From Chloroflexota bacterium (GTDB taxonomy: Bacteria > Chloroflexota > Anaerolineae > Caldilineales > Caldilineaceae), in contig JAGWYN010000035.1 of assembly GCA_018969295.1 (NCBI GenBank), positions 1 to 45,043 of the forward strand: a stretch of 45,043 nt of DNA. The letters run 5' to 3'. Under the pieces are notes generated by a model, which ran no database searches, was not told where the DNA came from, and saw only the letters and a program-made list of their open reading frames with translations. Positions 12,535-22,060 of this stretch are shown here, piece after piece (position 1 is the stretch's first letter; the number at the start of each line of letters is the position of its first letter). A program made the position numbers and the translations under genes.

Positions 12535-13770
12535 GTGGACGTGACGCTGCTGGACAGCAGCTCGATCCGGTGGGCATCGGAGTTGGAACGGGTCGGTCTG
12601 CTGCTGGGTGCAGGGAGCAACCCGACAGTCTTTCCCTATCATTTTCTCTACGTGACGCTGAGCAAGATCGGCGGAAAATTGGCCATTTTTCGGCGCGGCG
12701 GTCGGAGCTGCGGGGTGGCATTTTTGTTTCCCCGCCAGCTGCGTCGGGCCCGGCCTGTCTACACGCTGCGCTACCACTCGACCCAGGAAGAAGGAGTCGA
12801 CCCTGCGGAGGTGGTCGCGTGCTGTAAGGCTGCGCTGCCGGAGGGTGAGCTTGTCTTCTACCAGCCGCAGGGGGCGCAGCTGTATGAGCGCACCCATCTG
12901 CCCTTTGGGGTGGTAGACATCGGGCGCCCGGATGAACGGGAAGCTGCGGAGAGCCGTGTGATCCAGCAGCAGGTCTGGGGAGCCCCGCAGGAATTTCTTT
13001 ACCCGGCAGACATTCATGCGGTCGATTTTGGAGCAGGCACCTCGCTGGTGGCGCGCGTCGACGGCAGGACGGCGGGGTTTCTTTTCGGTTTTTACGCGTT
13101 TTCTGGGGTGCCGTTGCCTTCGGACTGGTCGGAGCGTTTCAACGGAGCCTTTCGGATCGAGTCACAGGCGCTGGGGGTATTGCCCGAATACCGGGGGTTG
13201 CGGGTCGCCAATCTGCTCAAACGGCAGCAGGCGGCACTTGCCTGGCAGCAGGGGGTCGGGATAGTGACCTGGACGGCTGACCCGTTGCAGTACCCCAATG
13301 CCGCGCTCAACTTCGGGCTGCTCAAGGCGCTTTCCTGCCATTTCTTTCCGGATTTGTATCCCTTTCGCAACGAACTGAACCGCATCCATGCCTCCCGTTT
13401 TGTGTTGACCTGGCTGGTAGGCAGCCGGCGCGTCTGCGAGCGTGCACTGTTGGGAGAGCATGCGGAGGTGCTGGATTTGGGGGCGCGTCCTCGGATCCCG
13501 CGGGTCAACGACGGCTGTCGTCAGGCGACCTGGGATTTGAGCGACGAAGTGATTGCGATCGAGATTCCGAACAACTGGACGCAGCTGCAGATGGACGATC
13601 TTCAGGAGGCGCAGGCCTGGCGAGCGTTGACCGATCGGATCTTCAGCCACTATATTGGCAGGGAGCCGGGCTGTTACACCGTGACGGGGGTAGGCACGCA
13701 TGGGGAGCGCCGGTATCTGGTGGCTGAGCAGAGCGGAGAGCCCCTTTGGCGGCGGTTGGGGAGGGTCTGA
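12535..13770 (+). CDS. predicted GNAT-fold acyltransferase (COG3375-like)
   Basis: A 411-residue protein, starting at GTG 12535, 6 nt after the rRNA methyltransferase stop, with AAGGA in front. The central part (about residues 190-300) has the pattern of the COG3375 family of predicted GNAT acetyltransferases: SQALGVLPEYRGLRVANLLK for acyl-CoA binding, then TWTADPLQYPNAALNFGLLK and LNRIHASRFVLTW. The substrate is unknown. The N-terminal 130 residues look like an extra domain, as the family core is shorter. It is probably co-transcribed with cysS and the methyltransferase and ends the housekeeping operon; no clear intrinsic terminator was seen after it. Confidence 0.7.
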   Translation: MDVTLLDSSSIRWASELERVGLLLGAGSNPTVFPYHFLYVTLSKIGGKLAIFRRGGRSCGVAFLFPRQLRRARPVYTLRYHSTQEEGVDPAEVVACCKAALPEGELVFYQPQGAQLYERTHLPFGVVDIGRPDEREAAESRVIQQQVWGAPQEFLYPADIHAVDFGAGTSLVARVDGRTAGFLFGFYAFSGVPLPSDWSERFNGAFRIESQALGVLPEYRGLRVANLLKRQQAALAWQQGVGIVTWTADPLQYPNAALNFGLLKALSCHFFPDLYPFRNELNRIHASRFVLTWLVGSRRVCERALLGEHAEVLDLGARPRIPRVNDGCRQATWDLSDEVIAIEIPNNWTQLQMDDLQEAQAWRALTDRIFSHYIGREPGCYTVTGVGTHGERRYLVAEQSGEPLWRRLGRV

Positions 13771-13804
13771 CCCTTGTCGCCGGGCTCCAGGGTTCAAATT
13801 GTGG

Positions 13805-13832
13805 GCAAAAAGTTGTAAGCAAAAAGCTGTAA
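13805..13832 (+). repeat. tandem 14-bp A-rich direct repeat upstream of a promoter
   Basis: GCAAAAAGTTGTAA (13805-13818) is followed directly by GCAAAAAGCTGTAA (13819-13832), with one mismatch. The pair ends 18 bp before the -35 box at 13851, so it may act as an UP-like element or as a double regulator site. Confidence 0.6.
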
Positions 13833-13850
13833 ATTGATGGGCGGATGGGG

Positions 13851-13879
13851 TTGACAATTCAGTACAAAAGGGATAGAAT
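13851..13879 (+). promoter_or_regulatory. sigma-70 promoter of the RNA-binding protein gene
   Basis: TTGACA (13851-13856), a 17-bp spacer and TAGAAT (13874-13879) form a near-consensus promoter. Transcription should start near 13886, about 320 nt before the first gene. Confidence 0.8.
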
Positions 13880-13885
13880 AGGTGA

Positions 13886-14205
13886 AAGGCAAGATAGAGC
13901 CTTGTTTTTGTTGTAAAAGCAGCAGAACGGGCATTTAACTCCATTTTGGCCATCGAATGGGTGCCGCAGAGATGTGATGGTCTTCCGGGTTCAGGTGGAT
14001 GCCTCGAAGTAGATCTCTCAATTCACATGTGTTTAGACTGGCGGTACCAGCGATTGTGCTGCGTGGCAGCAGTTGTTGGTAAGGCCAGTTTTTGTCGTCT
14101 GTCGTCAATCATCGTTTTTTGTATCAGGAATACCAGTCAGCCGGCTTCGCCCACCGTACCCGAAGCCAACCTATCTTTCAAGCCCGAGCGCTGGAAAAGG
14201 ATTTT
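13886..14205 (+). promoter_or_regulatory. long structured 5' leader of the RNA-binding protein mRNA
   Basis: About 320 nt separate the predicted start site from ATG 14206, and no convincing gene lies in between. Visible structures are a weak AAGGC/GCCTT stem (13886-13903) followed by a T-rich run, a nested stem with TGCTGC/GCAGCA (14057-14071), and GGCTTCG/CGAAGCC (14143-14149 with 14161-14167) about 40 nt before the start. Long leaders are typical of cold-shock and RNA-binding protein genes, so temperature control or autoregulation is plausible but inferred. Confidence 0.5.
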
Positions 14206-14625
14206 ATGAACATTTACGTAGGAAATTTGTCGTACCGTACCACCGAGGATGAACTGCGCAGAACCTTCGAGGTTTATGGTGCTGTGAGCGACGCGTCGAT
14301 CATTCGCGATCGCGAGAGCGGCCAGTCCAAGGGGTTTGGCTTTGTGGAGATGCCCTCTGACAGCGAGGCGGAAGCGGCCATTGCCGGGCTGAACGACAAG
14401 GAGATCGGGGGCCGTCGACTGCGTGTCAACCAGGCGCGCCCGCGCGAAGACAGCGGCTATCGTGGCGGCGGCGGTGCTGGCGGTGCCGGTGGCAGCCGTC
14501 CTCCGTCCCGGCCGCGCGGAGAGGGTGGCGACCGGGGCGGTTCCTCGCGTGGGGGGGACCGGGGCGGTTCCTCGCGTGGAGGGGACCGGGGTGGCTCCTC
14601 GCGCAGAGACGATCGCGGCTGGTAA
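14206..14625 (+). CDS. RRM-type RNA-binding protein with RGG tail
   Basis: A 139-residue protein with one RNA-recognition motif (residues 1-80) and a Gly/Arg/Ser-rich tail. RNP2 is IYVGNL and RNP1 is KGFGFVEM, both canonical for single-stranded RNA binding. The tail holds repeats of DRGGSSRGG, encoded by a 27-bp DNA repeat. AAAAGG precedes ATG 14206. This is the cyanobacterial Rbp-like class, often cold-induced, that acts on mRNA in the cytoplasm. It is monocistronic, with its own promoter, long leader and terminator. Confidence 0.93.
   Translation: MNIYVGNLSYRTTEDELRRTFEVYGAVSDASIIRDRESGQSKGFGFVEMPSDSEAEAAIAGLNDKEIGGRRLRVNQARPREDSGYRGGGGAGGAGGSRPPSRPRGEGGDRGGSSRGGDRGGSSRGGDRGGSSRRDDRGW
14530..14601 (+). 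repeat. 27-bp in-frame tandem repeat encoding the RGG tail
   Basis: Units start at 14530, 14557 and 14584. The first two encode DRGGSSRGG and differ by one base or so; the third diverges after DRGGSS. The unit length is a multiple of three, so copy-number change keeps the frame. Confidence 0.8.
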
Positions 14626-14673
14626 GGCGCAGAGCGCCAAAGTACCAGCCGTGGAGCTCGACTCCAGCGGTTC

Positions 14674-14706
14674 AAAAAATGCCGGAACTTGTTCCGGCAT
14701 TTTTTT
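14674..14706. terminator. bidirectional intrinsic terminator
   Basis: AAAAAATGCCGGAAC (14674-14688) pairs perfectly with GTTCCGGCATTTTTT (14691-14705), with an A-run on one side and a T-run on the other. It can end both the RNA-binding protein transcript and the convergent MFS operon. Confidence 0.93.
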
Positions 14707-14724
14707 GTTGGGGGGCTGCTCTGG

Positions 14725-16163
<1,439 letters not shown>

Positions 16164-16167
<4 letters not shown>

Positions 16168-17663
16168 GGACACAAGGCCTGGCGCAGCGCTGCCTTTTGT
16201 ACCTTTCCCATGGCGTTGGTGGGCAGCGTGGTCGCCAGAAACACACGCCGTGGGACTTTGTAAGGAGCCAGATGTTGGCGGCAGAAGTCGATCACTGCGC
16301 TGCTTTCCAGGGGAGGGCCTGGGTGCAGGAGGATCACTGCGGTGACGCGTTCTCCCCATTCGGGGTCCGGGCACCCGAAGACGGCGCTGGCGGCGATGGC
16401 TGGGTGGGAGGCCAGCACCCGTTCCACCTCAGGTGGATAGACGTTGAAGCCGCCGCTGATGATCAGATCTTTGGAGCGTCCTTGGAGGGTGATGTAGCCG
16501 TCTGGTTCGCGCAGCCCGAGGTCTCCGGTGCGCAGCCAGCCGTCGGCGGTGAAGGCTTCGGCAGTTTTGGCTGGCTGGCGCCAGTAGCCTTTGCAGACAT
16601 TGGCGCCGCGCACCTGTACAGCCCCGACAGCTCCGTCGGGGAGCGGCTCTTCGGTCGAGCTGTCGACGATGCGCACTTCCACCCCAGGCAGCGGCAGCCC
16701 GACCGACCCGCAGCGCCGCTCGCCGTGCAGGGGGTTGGAGAGGAGCATGCCTGTCTCGGACATGCCGTACCGTTCGAGCAGACGAACGCCGAAAAGCTGC
16801 TCGAAGCGCGCGAAAAGTTCTTCAGGCAGGCGGTCGGAACCCGAGGTGACGAGGCGCAGATGGCGCAGGCTGTAGCGTTCGGCGCCGGGCAGGTCGACCA
16901 GCCGGCGGTGGATCGTCGGGACGCCCATTAAGATGCTGCAGGGGCGCTGCCCCAGCAGATCCAGGCTCTGCTGGGGGTCAAAGCGGGGGAGCAGCAGTGT
17001 GGTGGCGCCAGCGTGCAGCGCGCCGTGCAGCGCCACCAACAGCCCATGGATGTGAAAGAGGGGCAGCACATGCAGCAAAAGATCCTCGGCGCACCATTCC
17101 CAGGCCGCATGCAGGCTGTTGAGATTGGCAGTCAGGTTGCCGTGGGTCAGTTCGGCTCCCTTGGGCCGCCCGGTGGTGCCGCTGGTGTAGATCATCAGGC
17201 AGGTGGCGTCGGGGGGGAGGGGGGCTGAATTTTCGGCAGGGTAGGGGGCAAGCAGGCGGGCCAGCAGCGGGTCTTGGGCGCTGTCGACCACAATCGCTTT
17301 CGCCGATACCTGTCCCAGCTCCGTGGTGGGGGAGGCAAACAGCAGGCACGCCTCGGCGTCGGCCAGAAAATAGGCCAGCTCTGTGGCAGGGCAGGCGGGG
17401 TTGAGAGGCAGGCTGACTGCCCCCAGCCGCAGCGTGGCCAGGTGCAGCAGGACAAAAGGCAGCCCTTTGGGCAGGTGGAGGGCCACGCGGTCGCCGGGCT
17501 GGACGCCGTGTGCCTGGAGCAGCCCCATTGCCTGTTGGACAATCTGCTCCAGCTCCCCATAGGAGAGGCGGAGTGGGGAGTCGTCCAGCCATTCGAGGGC
17601 GGTTTGGTGGGGGCGGGCCAGGCAATGGCCGCGCAGCGTTTCCAGGAACAGGGGGTTGCTCAT
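16164..17663 (-). CDS. acyl-CoA synthetase, malonyl-CoA-synthetase (MatB/ACSF3)-like
   Basis: A 499-residue ANL-superfamily enzyme that should activate a carboxylate with ATP and CoA. Visible motifs are the phosphate-binding loop IYTSGTTGRPKG, the A5 motif ERYGMSETGM, the hinge TGDLGLREPDGYITLQGRSKD, and the C-terminal catalytic lysine region PTNAMGKVQKAALR. The stretch around ERYGMSETGMLLSNPLHGERR resembles malonyl- and methylmalonyl-CoA synthetases more than long-chain ligases, so a short dicarboxylate is the best guess. The start overlaps the secreted-protein stop by 4 nt (ATGA), and its stop overlaps the MFS start in the same way. Confidence 0.85.
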
Positions 17664-19630
17664 TGTGAGATGGTCGGCAGGTAGAGGTAGCTGTTGACCA
17701 AACGGGAGACCGCCGGCAGGTAGATCGCGTTGGCCTGTGCCGCCGACGAAACGGGGGCTGTGGGCAAGGCCTGGCGGCTGGTTGGAACGCTGTCGGGGTT
17801 GAGGAGCGGCTGTGTCAGCGGCGATTTGTCCGGGTCGACGCCGCCGGCCGGGCTGGCTGTGGCGACACCGGAGCTGATCTGGACCGAGAGCTGGTAGGTG
17901 GCAGCGGTGTAGCCGTAGATTTCGATTTGAAACTCGCCCTCTGCGTCGCCGGTGAAATCAGGGCCGCTGGGGCTGAAGCGCACGCTGTCCACGGCCGAGC
18001 CGGCCAGGTTGCTGACGTAGGGGGGGGCATCGGGGTTGGGAGGCCAGATGTAGAGATCGGGGTCTCCCTCGACAGGGGTCAGCGTGACGACGACCTGGTC
18101 GCCGGGGGCCAGCTGATAGCGGTAGACGTTGGCCTGGTTCAGCCCAACCCTGGCGGTGGCGGGCACATAGTTGATGCGTTCTTTGAACGGGAAGAGTGAA
18201 ATATTGCCCCCTTGGTCGGCGACCCAGGCGTGCAGATATTTGACCCCGGGCGAGGAGAGCAGCTCCCATCCGTAGTCGGTGCTGGCTGTGGCAAAGTCCA
18301 GCCAGCCTGAGTGGCGTGCGGGCACCCACTGGTTGGCGCCCGGGCTGAACTCGAATTCCTGGTAGAGCACCGACTGGATCCCGCTGCTTGGTGTCGGGTC
18401 TGACGCGCGCACATCCAACCGGACATTCGGATCGGCAGTGCTGTCGGCGCCGTCGTCGGCGGTGAAGGCGTCGACGCGCGGGGCCACCCCATCTCTGCCT
18501 GACGGCAGCACGGTCAATGTGCGGCTGACCCAATTGTTGGTTTCCAGCGACTCTTCGATCGACTCGGCCGGGTCGATGATCGCGTAGAGGGTGTAGACGC
18601 CGGGGGTGGGCGGCGTCCATTGGATCGCTGCGGTGCTCTCCGACGACCGCGGGGAAAGCAGTGGCAGGGTGGCTTCGCCGAGCCAGTTGGCAGCCACCGT
18701 TGGGATATCGACATAAAAGTGGACCTGGACATTGGCGAGCGTGTTTTTACCGCCTTGGCGGGTGATGACCAGCCCGAGGTCGCTGGGGGCACCGGCCCGG
18801 ACGGCGGTGGGGGAGTTCCAGAGTTGGCTGCTGGGGGCATAGAGGTCGTCGTATGTTTCGTCGAGGGTCAACAGGGTATAGGCGTCGGGCGCGGTGGTGG
18901 TGGTGCCGTCGGGATTGGTGACGTGCAGATCGTAGGTTCCGGTTGCCACTGTGGGGGAGACGACCGCCCGCAGAAAGGTGGGGGGGATCCCGGCGGTAGG
19001 AAGGTGGAGCGTTCCGAGCCGGACAGTGGCGCCTGCGGCCAGGTTGAACCCTTGGAGATAGATTTTATTCTCGACGCCGGCCACTCCCTGGGTGGGCTGG
19101 ATTGCGAAGAGGGCGGGGCCGTTCCCGATCACCATGAATTCTTGGGCCAGCAGGGCGGTGGTGCCGTCGGGGTTGGCGACGAGCAGGTCGTAGATTCCAT
19201 GAGGGAGTCCTGCGGGCACGACTGCGGTGAGCTGTTCGCTGCTGATGCGGCGGACGGTGAGCAAGGAATAGGGGCCCAGTTTGAGGGTTGGCGTCTCTTG
19301 GAAGCCGGTGCCAAAGAGTGTGACGGTGGTGCTGGTCGCATTGCTGGCTGCGAACGGTTCGACGGTGAAAAGTTGTAGAAAGCCAGGGGAGGGGGTGGTT
19401 GGGGGAGGGTAGGGGGCTGGATAGGCGCTGGTGGGGGTAGGGGGTGGGGTGGAGGTGGGTGGAATTGGGTAGGCGCTCTGTCGCTGTGGGGGGCGAACGC
19501 TCTCTGCCTGGGCTTCGGGGCCGGGCAGCGCGAGAATTCCCCAGGCAGTGGCTGCCACCAATGCCAGCAGAAGCAGGGAGTCGAGCCGGCGAGAGAAGGA
19601 GTGCCTGGAGCGGTTTGTTGGCTGAAGCAT
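17660..19630 (-). CDS. secreted multidomain protein (TIG-TIG-CARDB-Ig-PPC, YLP tail)
   Basis: A 656-residue exported protein. A basic N-terminus and hydrophobic signal (about 15-40) precede a Pro/Thr-rich spacer (about 45-85). Two IPT/TIG-like domains follow (about 87-170 and 170-255), each with the NPDGTT turn, then a CARDB-like domain (about 265-370), an Ig-like region containing HAWVADQGGNIS, and a PPC-like domain (about 490-580) with GDPDLYIW and IYGYTAATYQL. The tail repeats a short motif, IYLPAVSR and LYLPTISQ. ATG 19630 is chosen because AGGAG precedes it and a signal peptide begins there. No catalytic domain is recognisable, so a surface-binding or scaffold role is inferred. It leads the operon with the ligase and MFS genes. 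Confidence 0.82.
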   Translation of the reverse strand: MLQPTNRSRHSFSRRLDSLLLLALVAATAWGILALPGPEAQAESVRPPQRQSAYPIPPTSTPPPTPTSAYPAPYPPPTTPSPGFLQLFTVEPFAASNATSTTVTLFGTGFQETPTLKLGPYSLLTVRRISSEQLTAVVPAGLPHGIYDLLVANPDGTTALLAQEFMVIGNGPALFAIQPTQGVAGVENKIYLQGFNLAAGATVRLGTLHLPTAGIPPTFLRAVVSPTVATGTYDLHVTNPDGTTTTAPDAYTLLTLDETYDDLYAPSSQLWNSPTAVRAGAPSDLGLVITRQGGKNTLANVQVHFYVDIPTVAANWLGEATLPLLSPRSSESTAAIQWTPPTPGVYTLYAIIDPAESIEESLETNNWVSRTLTVLPSGRDGVAPRVDAFTADDGADSTADPNVRLDVRASDPTPSSGIQSVLYQEFEFSPGANQWVPARHSGWLDFATASTDYGWELLSSPGVKYLHAWVADQGGNISLFPFKERINYVPATARVGLNQANVYRYQLAPGDQVVVTLTPVEGDPDLYIWPPNPDAPPYVSNLAGSAVDSVRFSPSGPDFTGDAEGEFQIEIYGYTAATYQLSVQISSGVATASPAGGVDPDKSPLTQPLLNPDSVPTSRQALPTAPVSSAAQANAIYLPAVSRLVNSYLYLPTISQ

Positions 19631-19656
19631 TGTTGACTCCTGAATGATGCCGAATC

Positions 19657-19684
19657 CTGCGGACAGGCGATCGCCTGTCCGCAG
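19657..19684. repeat. perfect 28-bp palindrome in the leader of the secreted-protein gene
   Basis: CTGCGGACAGGCGA (19657-19670) is followed without spacer by its exact reverse complement (19671-19684). The centre is GGCGATCGCC, which includes the octamer GCGATCGC. It lies between the candidate -10 box and the ribosome-binding site, so it could be an operator, an mRNA hairpin or a dispersed palindromic element. Confidence 0.85.
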
Positions 19685-19716
19685 AGGTACCCTCCCAATG
19701 ACGGAGGGGTACTGTG

Positions 19717-19725
19717 ATTCTATCA
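19717..19725 (-). promoter_or_regulatory. candidate extended -10 promoter of the secreted-protein operon
   Basis: On the minus strand TGA TAGAAT (19725-19717) is an extended -10 element; no good -35 was found. It would start transcription near 19710, about 80 nt before ATG 19630. Confidence 0.4.
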
Positions 19726-19752
19726 TAAAAAGGCAGGAGTGTGCGGTTCAGA

Positions 19753-20898
19753 TCAGAATTGGGTGCTCAGCCACTGGGTTTTTCCGGTAGCGATGGCCCG
19801 TCGGGCTGCCTCGATGATTTCGACGACGTGGCGGCCCTGTTCGCCGCTGGCCCGGCAGGGTCGATCTTCGACGATGGCGTCGACCAGTTCCATGATGTCG
19901 ACGTAGAGGTGGGGTTCTTCAAATTGCAGGTGTTCCGGGGTCAGGTAGGGGCAGGCGGTGAGTGGGATGGCTTCTTCGAGCGGGGTGTTGAGTGCCCACG
20001 AGCCGCTGGGGCGGGTACGGAAGCGCAGCGGGTAGCCGCTGGCGCCGTCGACCTCGGTGATCTCCAGGGAGCCATGGGTGCCGTAGAGGCTCATGCCTCC
20101 CCAGGGATTCATCGAACCGCCGACACAGTCGGCGCCGATGGCGACGCCGAGTGTGCCGTTGTGAAATTCGAGCAGCAGGGCGTTGTTGTCTTCGACCTCG
20201 ATGCCGATGGTGCGGCCGTGCCAGCTGCGCTCTGGCATCAGCTGGTTGCCCAGTCCGGCCACGCGGCGCACCGGGCCTAGCACGCTGGTCGCCAGCTGCA
20301 GGGCGTAGACGGTCACATCGGGCAGCGGGCCGGCACCGGCTCGGTAGTACCAGGTGGGGTCGATGGCATTCAGGGCACCGTCCTGTTTGCGGATCGGTTC
20401 GTGTTCGTGGCCGAAGCCTGGGGTATAGGTGTAGGCGACTGCGGGTCGGCCCAGCGCCCCGCTCTCCACGATTGTGCGCAGCCGGGCTGTAGACGGGAAG
20501 AGTTCGAAGCCGGGGGCGGCGGCCAGCTTGACCTGCATGCGGTCGCGGGCGGCCAGCAGGTCGTCGGCTTCGGCGAGGGTCGTGGTCATCGCCTTTTGGA
20601 CATAGACATGTTTGCCAGCGGCGATGGCGCGCAGGGCGTGGGAAAAATGTTGTTGGATCGGGGTGATGACCAACACGAGGTCGAGGTCGCTTTGGGCCAG
20701 CAGCGTGTCGATGTCGGTGAACCAGGCGGGGATCGACCACTGCAGTGCGGTCTGGGCGGCGCGTTCGGGGACGCTGTCGACTGCGGCGACCAGCTCGACC
20801 CGTTGGCGGGCGTCGGGCAGGCTCAGGTGGGGCAGCACCCCACGCTGCGAGACACTGCCACAGCCAACCAGGGCAGCGCGTAAAGGACGAGTGTTCAT
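19753..20898 (-). CDS. Gfo/Idh/MocA-family oxidoreductase 1
   Basis: A 381-residue NAD(P)-dependent sugar or cyclitol oxidoreductase. The Rossmann start is ALVGCGSVSQRG (residues about 8-20). The usual EKP motif reads VQKAM: the catalytic lysine remains, but the flanking Glu and Pro are changed. The substrate-domain motif is LPDVTVYALQL. ATG 20898 is chosen because AGGAGG lies just upstream; the longer frame translates the neighbouring gene's complement. It is the last gene of the GntR operon, 85 bp after oxidoreductase 2. Its specificity is unknown, but three paralogues in one operon suggest successive oxidations or epimerisation through a keto sugar. Confidence 0.9.
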   Translation of the reverse strand: MNTRPLRAALVGCGSVSQRGVLPHLSLPDARQRVELVAAVDSVPERAAQTALQWSIPAWFTDIDTLLAQSDLDLVLVITPIQQHFSHALRAIAAGKHVYVQKAMTTTLAEADDLLAARDRMQVKLAAAPGFELFPSTARLRTIVESGALGRPAVAYTYTPGFGHEHEPIRKQDGALNAIDPTWYYRAGAGPLPDVTVYALQLATSVLGPVRRVAGLGNQLMPERSWHGRTIGIEVEDNNALLLEFHNGTLGVAIGADCVGGSMNPWGGMSLYGTHGSLEITEVDGASGYPLRFRTRPSGSWALNTPLEEAIPLTACPYLTPEHLQFEEPHLYVDIMELVDAIVEDRPCRASGEQGRHVVEIIEAARRAIATGKTQWLSTQF

Positions 20899-20948
20899 CA
20901 AATCCTCCTCACACAATATAGACAGGTGACGGGTGTGGCCAGCCGTCC

Positions 20949-21009
20949 CCGGCTGCGCTGTTGCCACACGTTGAAGTGTCTTTTCAGTCGATGGCAACAG
21001 CGCAGCCGG
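20949..21009. repeat. 18-bp perfect inverted repeat enclosing a stop codon
   Basis: CCGGCTGCGCTGTTGCCA (20949-20966) and its exact reverse complement (20992-21009) flank 25 bp. On the minus strand the first arm is the 3' end of oxidoreductase 2, and its TGA stop (20986-20984) lies in the loop. There is no T-run, so it is probably a stability or partial-termination element before the last gene. Confidence 0.8.
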
Positions 21010-22054
21010 TGGCGGCAGACTCCTGGGCTGCTTCAATAATTTGCAGGACATGGGCTGCCTGTTCGAACCCCAGCAGCGGTTCGCAGCGCCCTTCGATACA
21101 GTCGAGCAGATGGAGGATCCCCAGCAGGTGGTCGGGGCCGTGGCTGCGTCCTGGGGGATTGGGGGGGAAGGGAGGGTGGATCTCCTGCCAGCTGTCGCTG
21201 CGGCGGCGCAGCTGCACTGGCTGGTCGACGTAGATCGGGTCGAACGCGATCGTGCCGGCCAGCCCATGTAGTTCGACTGCTGGGCTGCGGGTGTCGACGA
21301 CCACGGCGTTGGCGGCCACGTGGGCAAAACAGGCGTTGCCGAAGTCGAGCAGCAGCTGCCAGTGGTCGGCGGCTTCGATCGGCACGCGCAGCCCGGTGTA
21401 GGGGCCGGTGTCGACGGTGAAGCTTTCCTGCACACGGGCGACCAGTGCGGTGACACGCCGGACAGGCCCCAGCAGCGCAGTGAGTGCATGCAACGGATAG
21501 ACCCCCATGTCCAGCATGGGGCCGGCACCGGCGGCAAAGAAGGGAGTGGGGTCTGAGGGGTAGCCCGCCCACGGGGGGACCCCGAAGAGGCCCTGCCCGT
21601 GGGCGGAGTGGACGGGGCCGATGGTCTCTTCTGCGAGCAGCTGGCGGACAAACTGCAGCTGGGGGAAGAGGCGGATGGAGGGTGCGCAGAGGGCCTGGCG
21701 GCCCTGCTGGCGGGCCAGGCGGGCCAGCGTGCGGGCAGAGCTGGCGTGGTTGGCCGCTGGTTTTTCGCTGTAGAGGTGGTAGCCGGCCTCCAGGATTGCC
21801 CGGTTGGTGGCGTCGTGGAGGGGGATCGGTGTGAGGTTGACGACTGCGTCGGCGACGTGTTCGGCGAGCATCTGCTGAAACTCTGTGTAGCCGTACGGGA
21901 TCTGATAGTGCTGCTGGGCCCAACGCAGCCTTTCGGGGGTGCGGGTGCAGACGGCCACGAGTTCGGCGCGGCCGGCCAGGCGGTGAAATTCAGGAAGATA
22001 ATCGCGCTGGGCGACGTCGCCGCAGCCGAGCAGAGCCAAGCGGATGGGAGCCAT
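20984..22054 (-). CDS. Gfo/Idh/MocA-family oxidoreductase 2
   Basis: A 356-residue NAD(P)-dependent oxidoreductase. The Rossmann motif is ALLGCGDVAQRD near the N-terminus, the catalytic-lysine motif is SEKPAA, and the C-domain motif is MLDMGVYPLHAL. The start at ATG 22054 is 6 nt after the permease stop, so translation is coupled. It differs from the adjacent paralogue in its canonical EKP motif and in the C-terminal half. It probably acts on the sugar imported by the transporter encoded directly upstream. Substrate unknown. Confidence 0.92.
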   Translation of the reverse strand: MAPIRLALLGCGDVAQRDYLPEFHRLAGRAELVAVCTRTPERLRWAQQHYQIPYGYTEFQQMLAEHVADAVVNLTPIPLHDATNRAILEAGYHLYSEKPAANHASSARTLARLARQQGRQALCAPSIRLFPQLQFVRQLLAEETIGPVHSAHGQGLFGVPPWAGYPSDPTPFFAAGAGPMLDMGVYPLHALTALLGPVRRVTALVARVQESFTVDTGPYTGLRVPIEAADHWQLLLDFGNACFAHVAANAVVVDTRSPAVELHGLAGTIAFDPIYVDQPVQLRRRSDSWQEIHPPFPPNPPGRSHGPDHLLGILHLLDCIEGRCEPLLGFEQAAHVLQIIEAAQESAATGCAVAID

Positions 22055-22060
22055 TTGGGT

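Noticed and set aside
13946..14209. 87-codon frame in the leader of the RNA-binding protein
   Set aside because: It has no ribosome-binding site or recognisable pattern and overlaps the structured leader.
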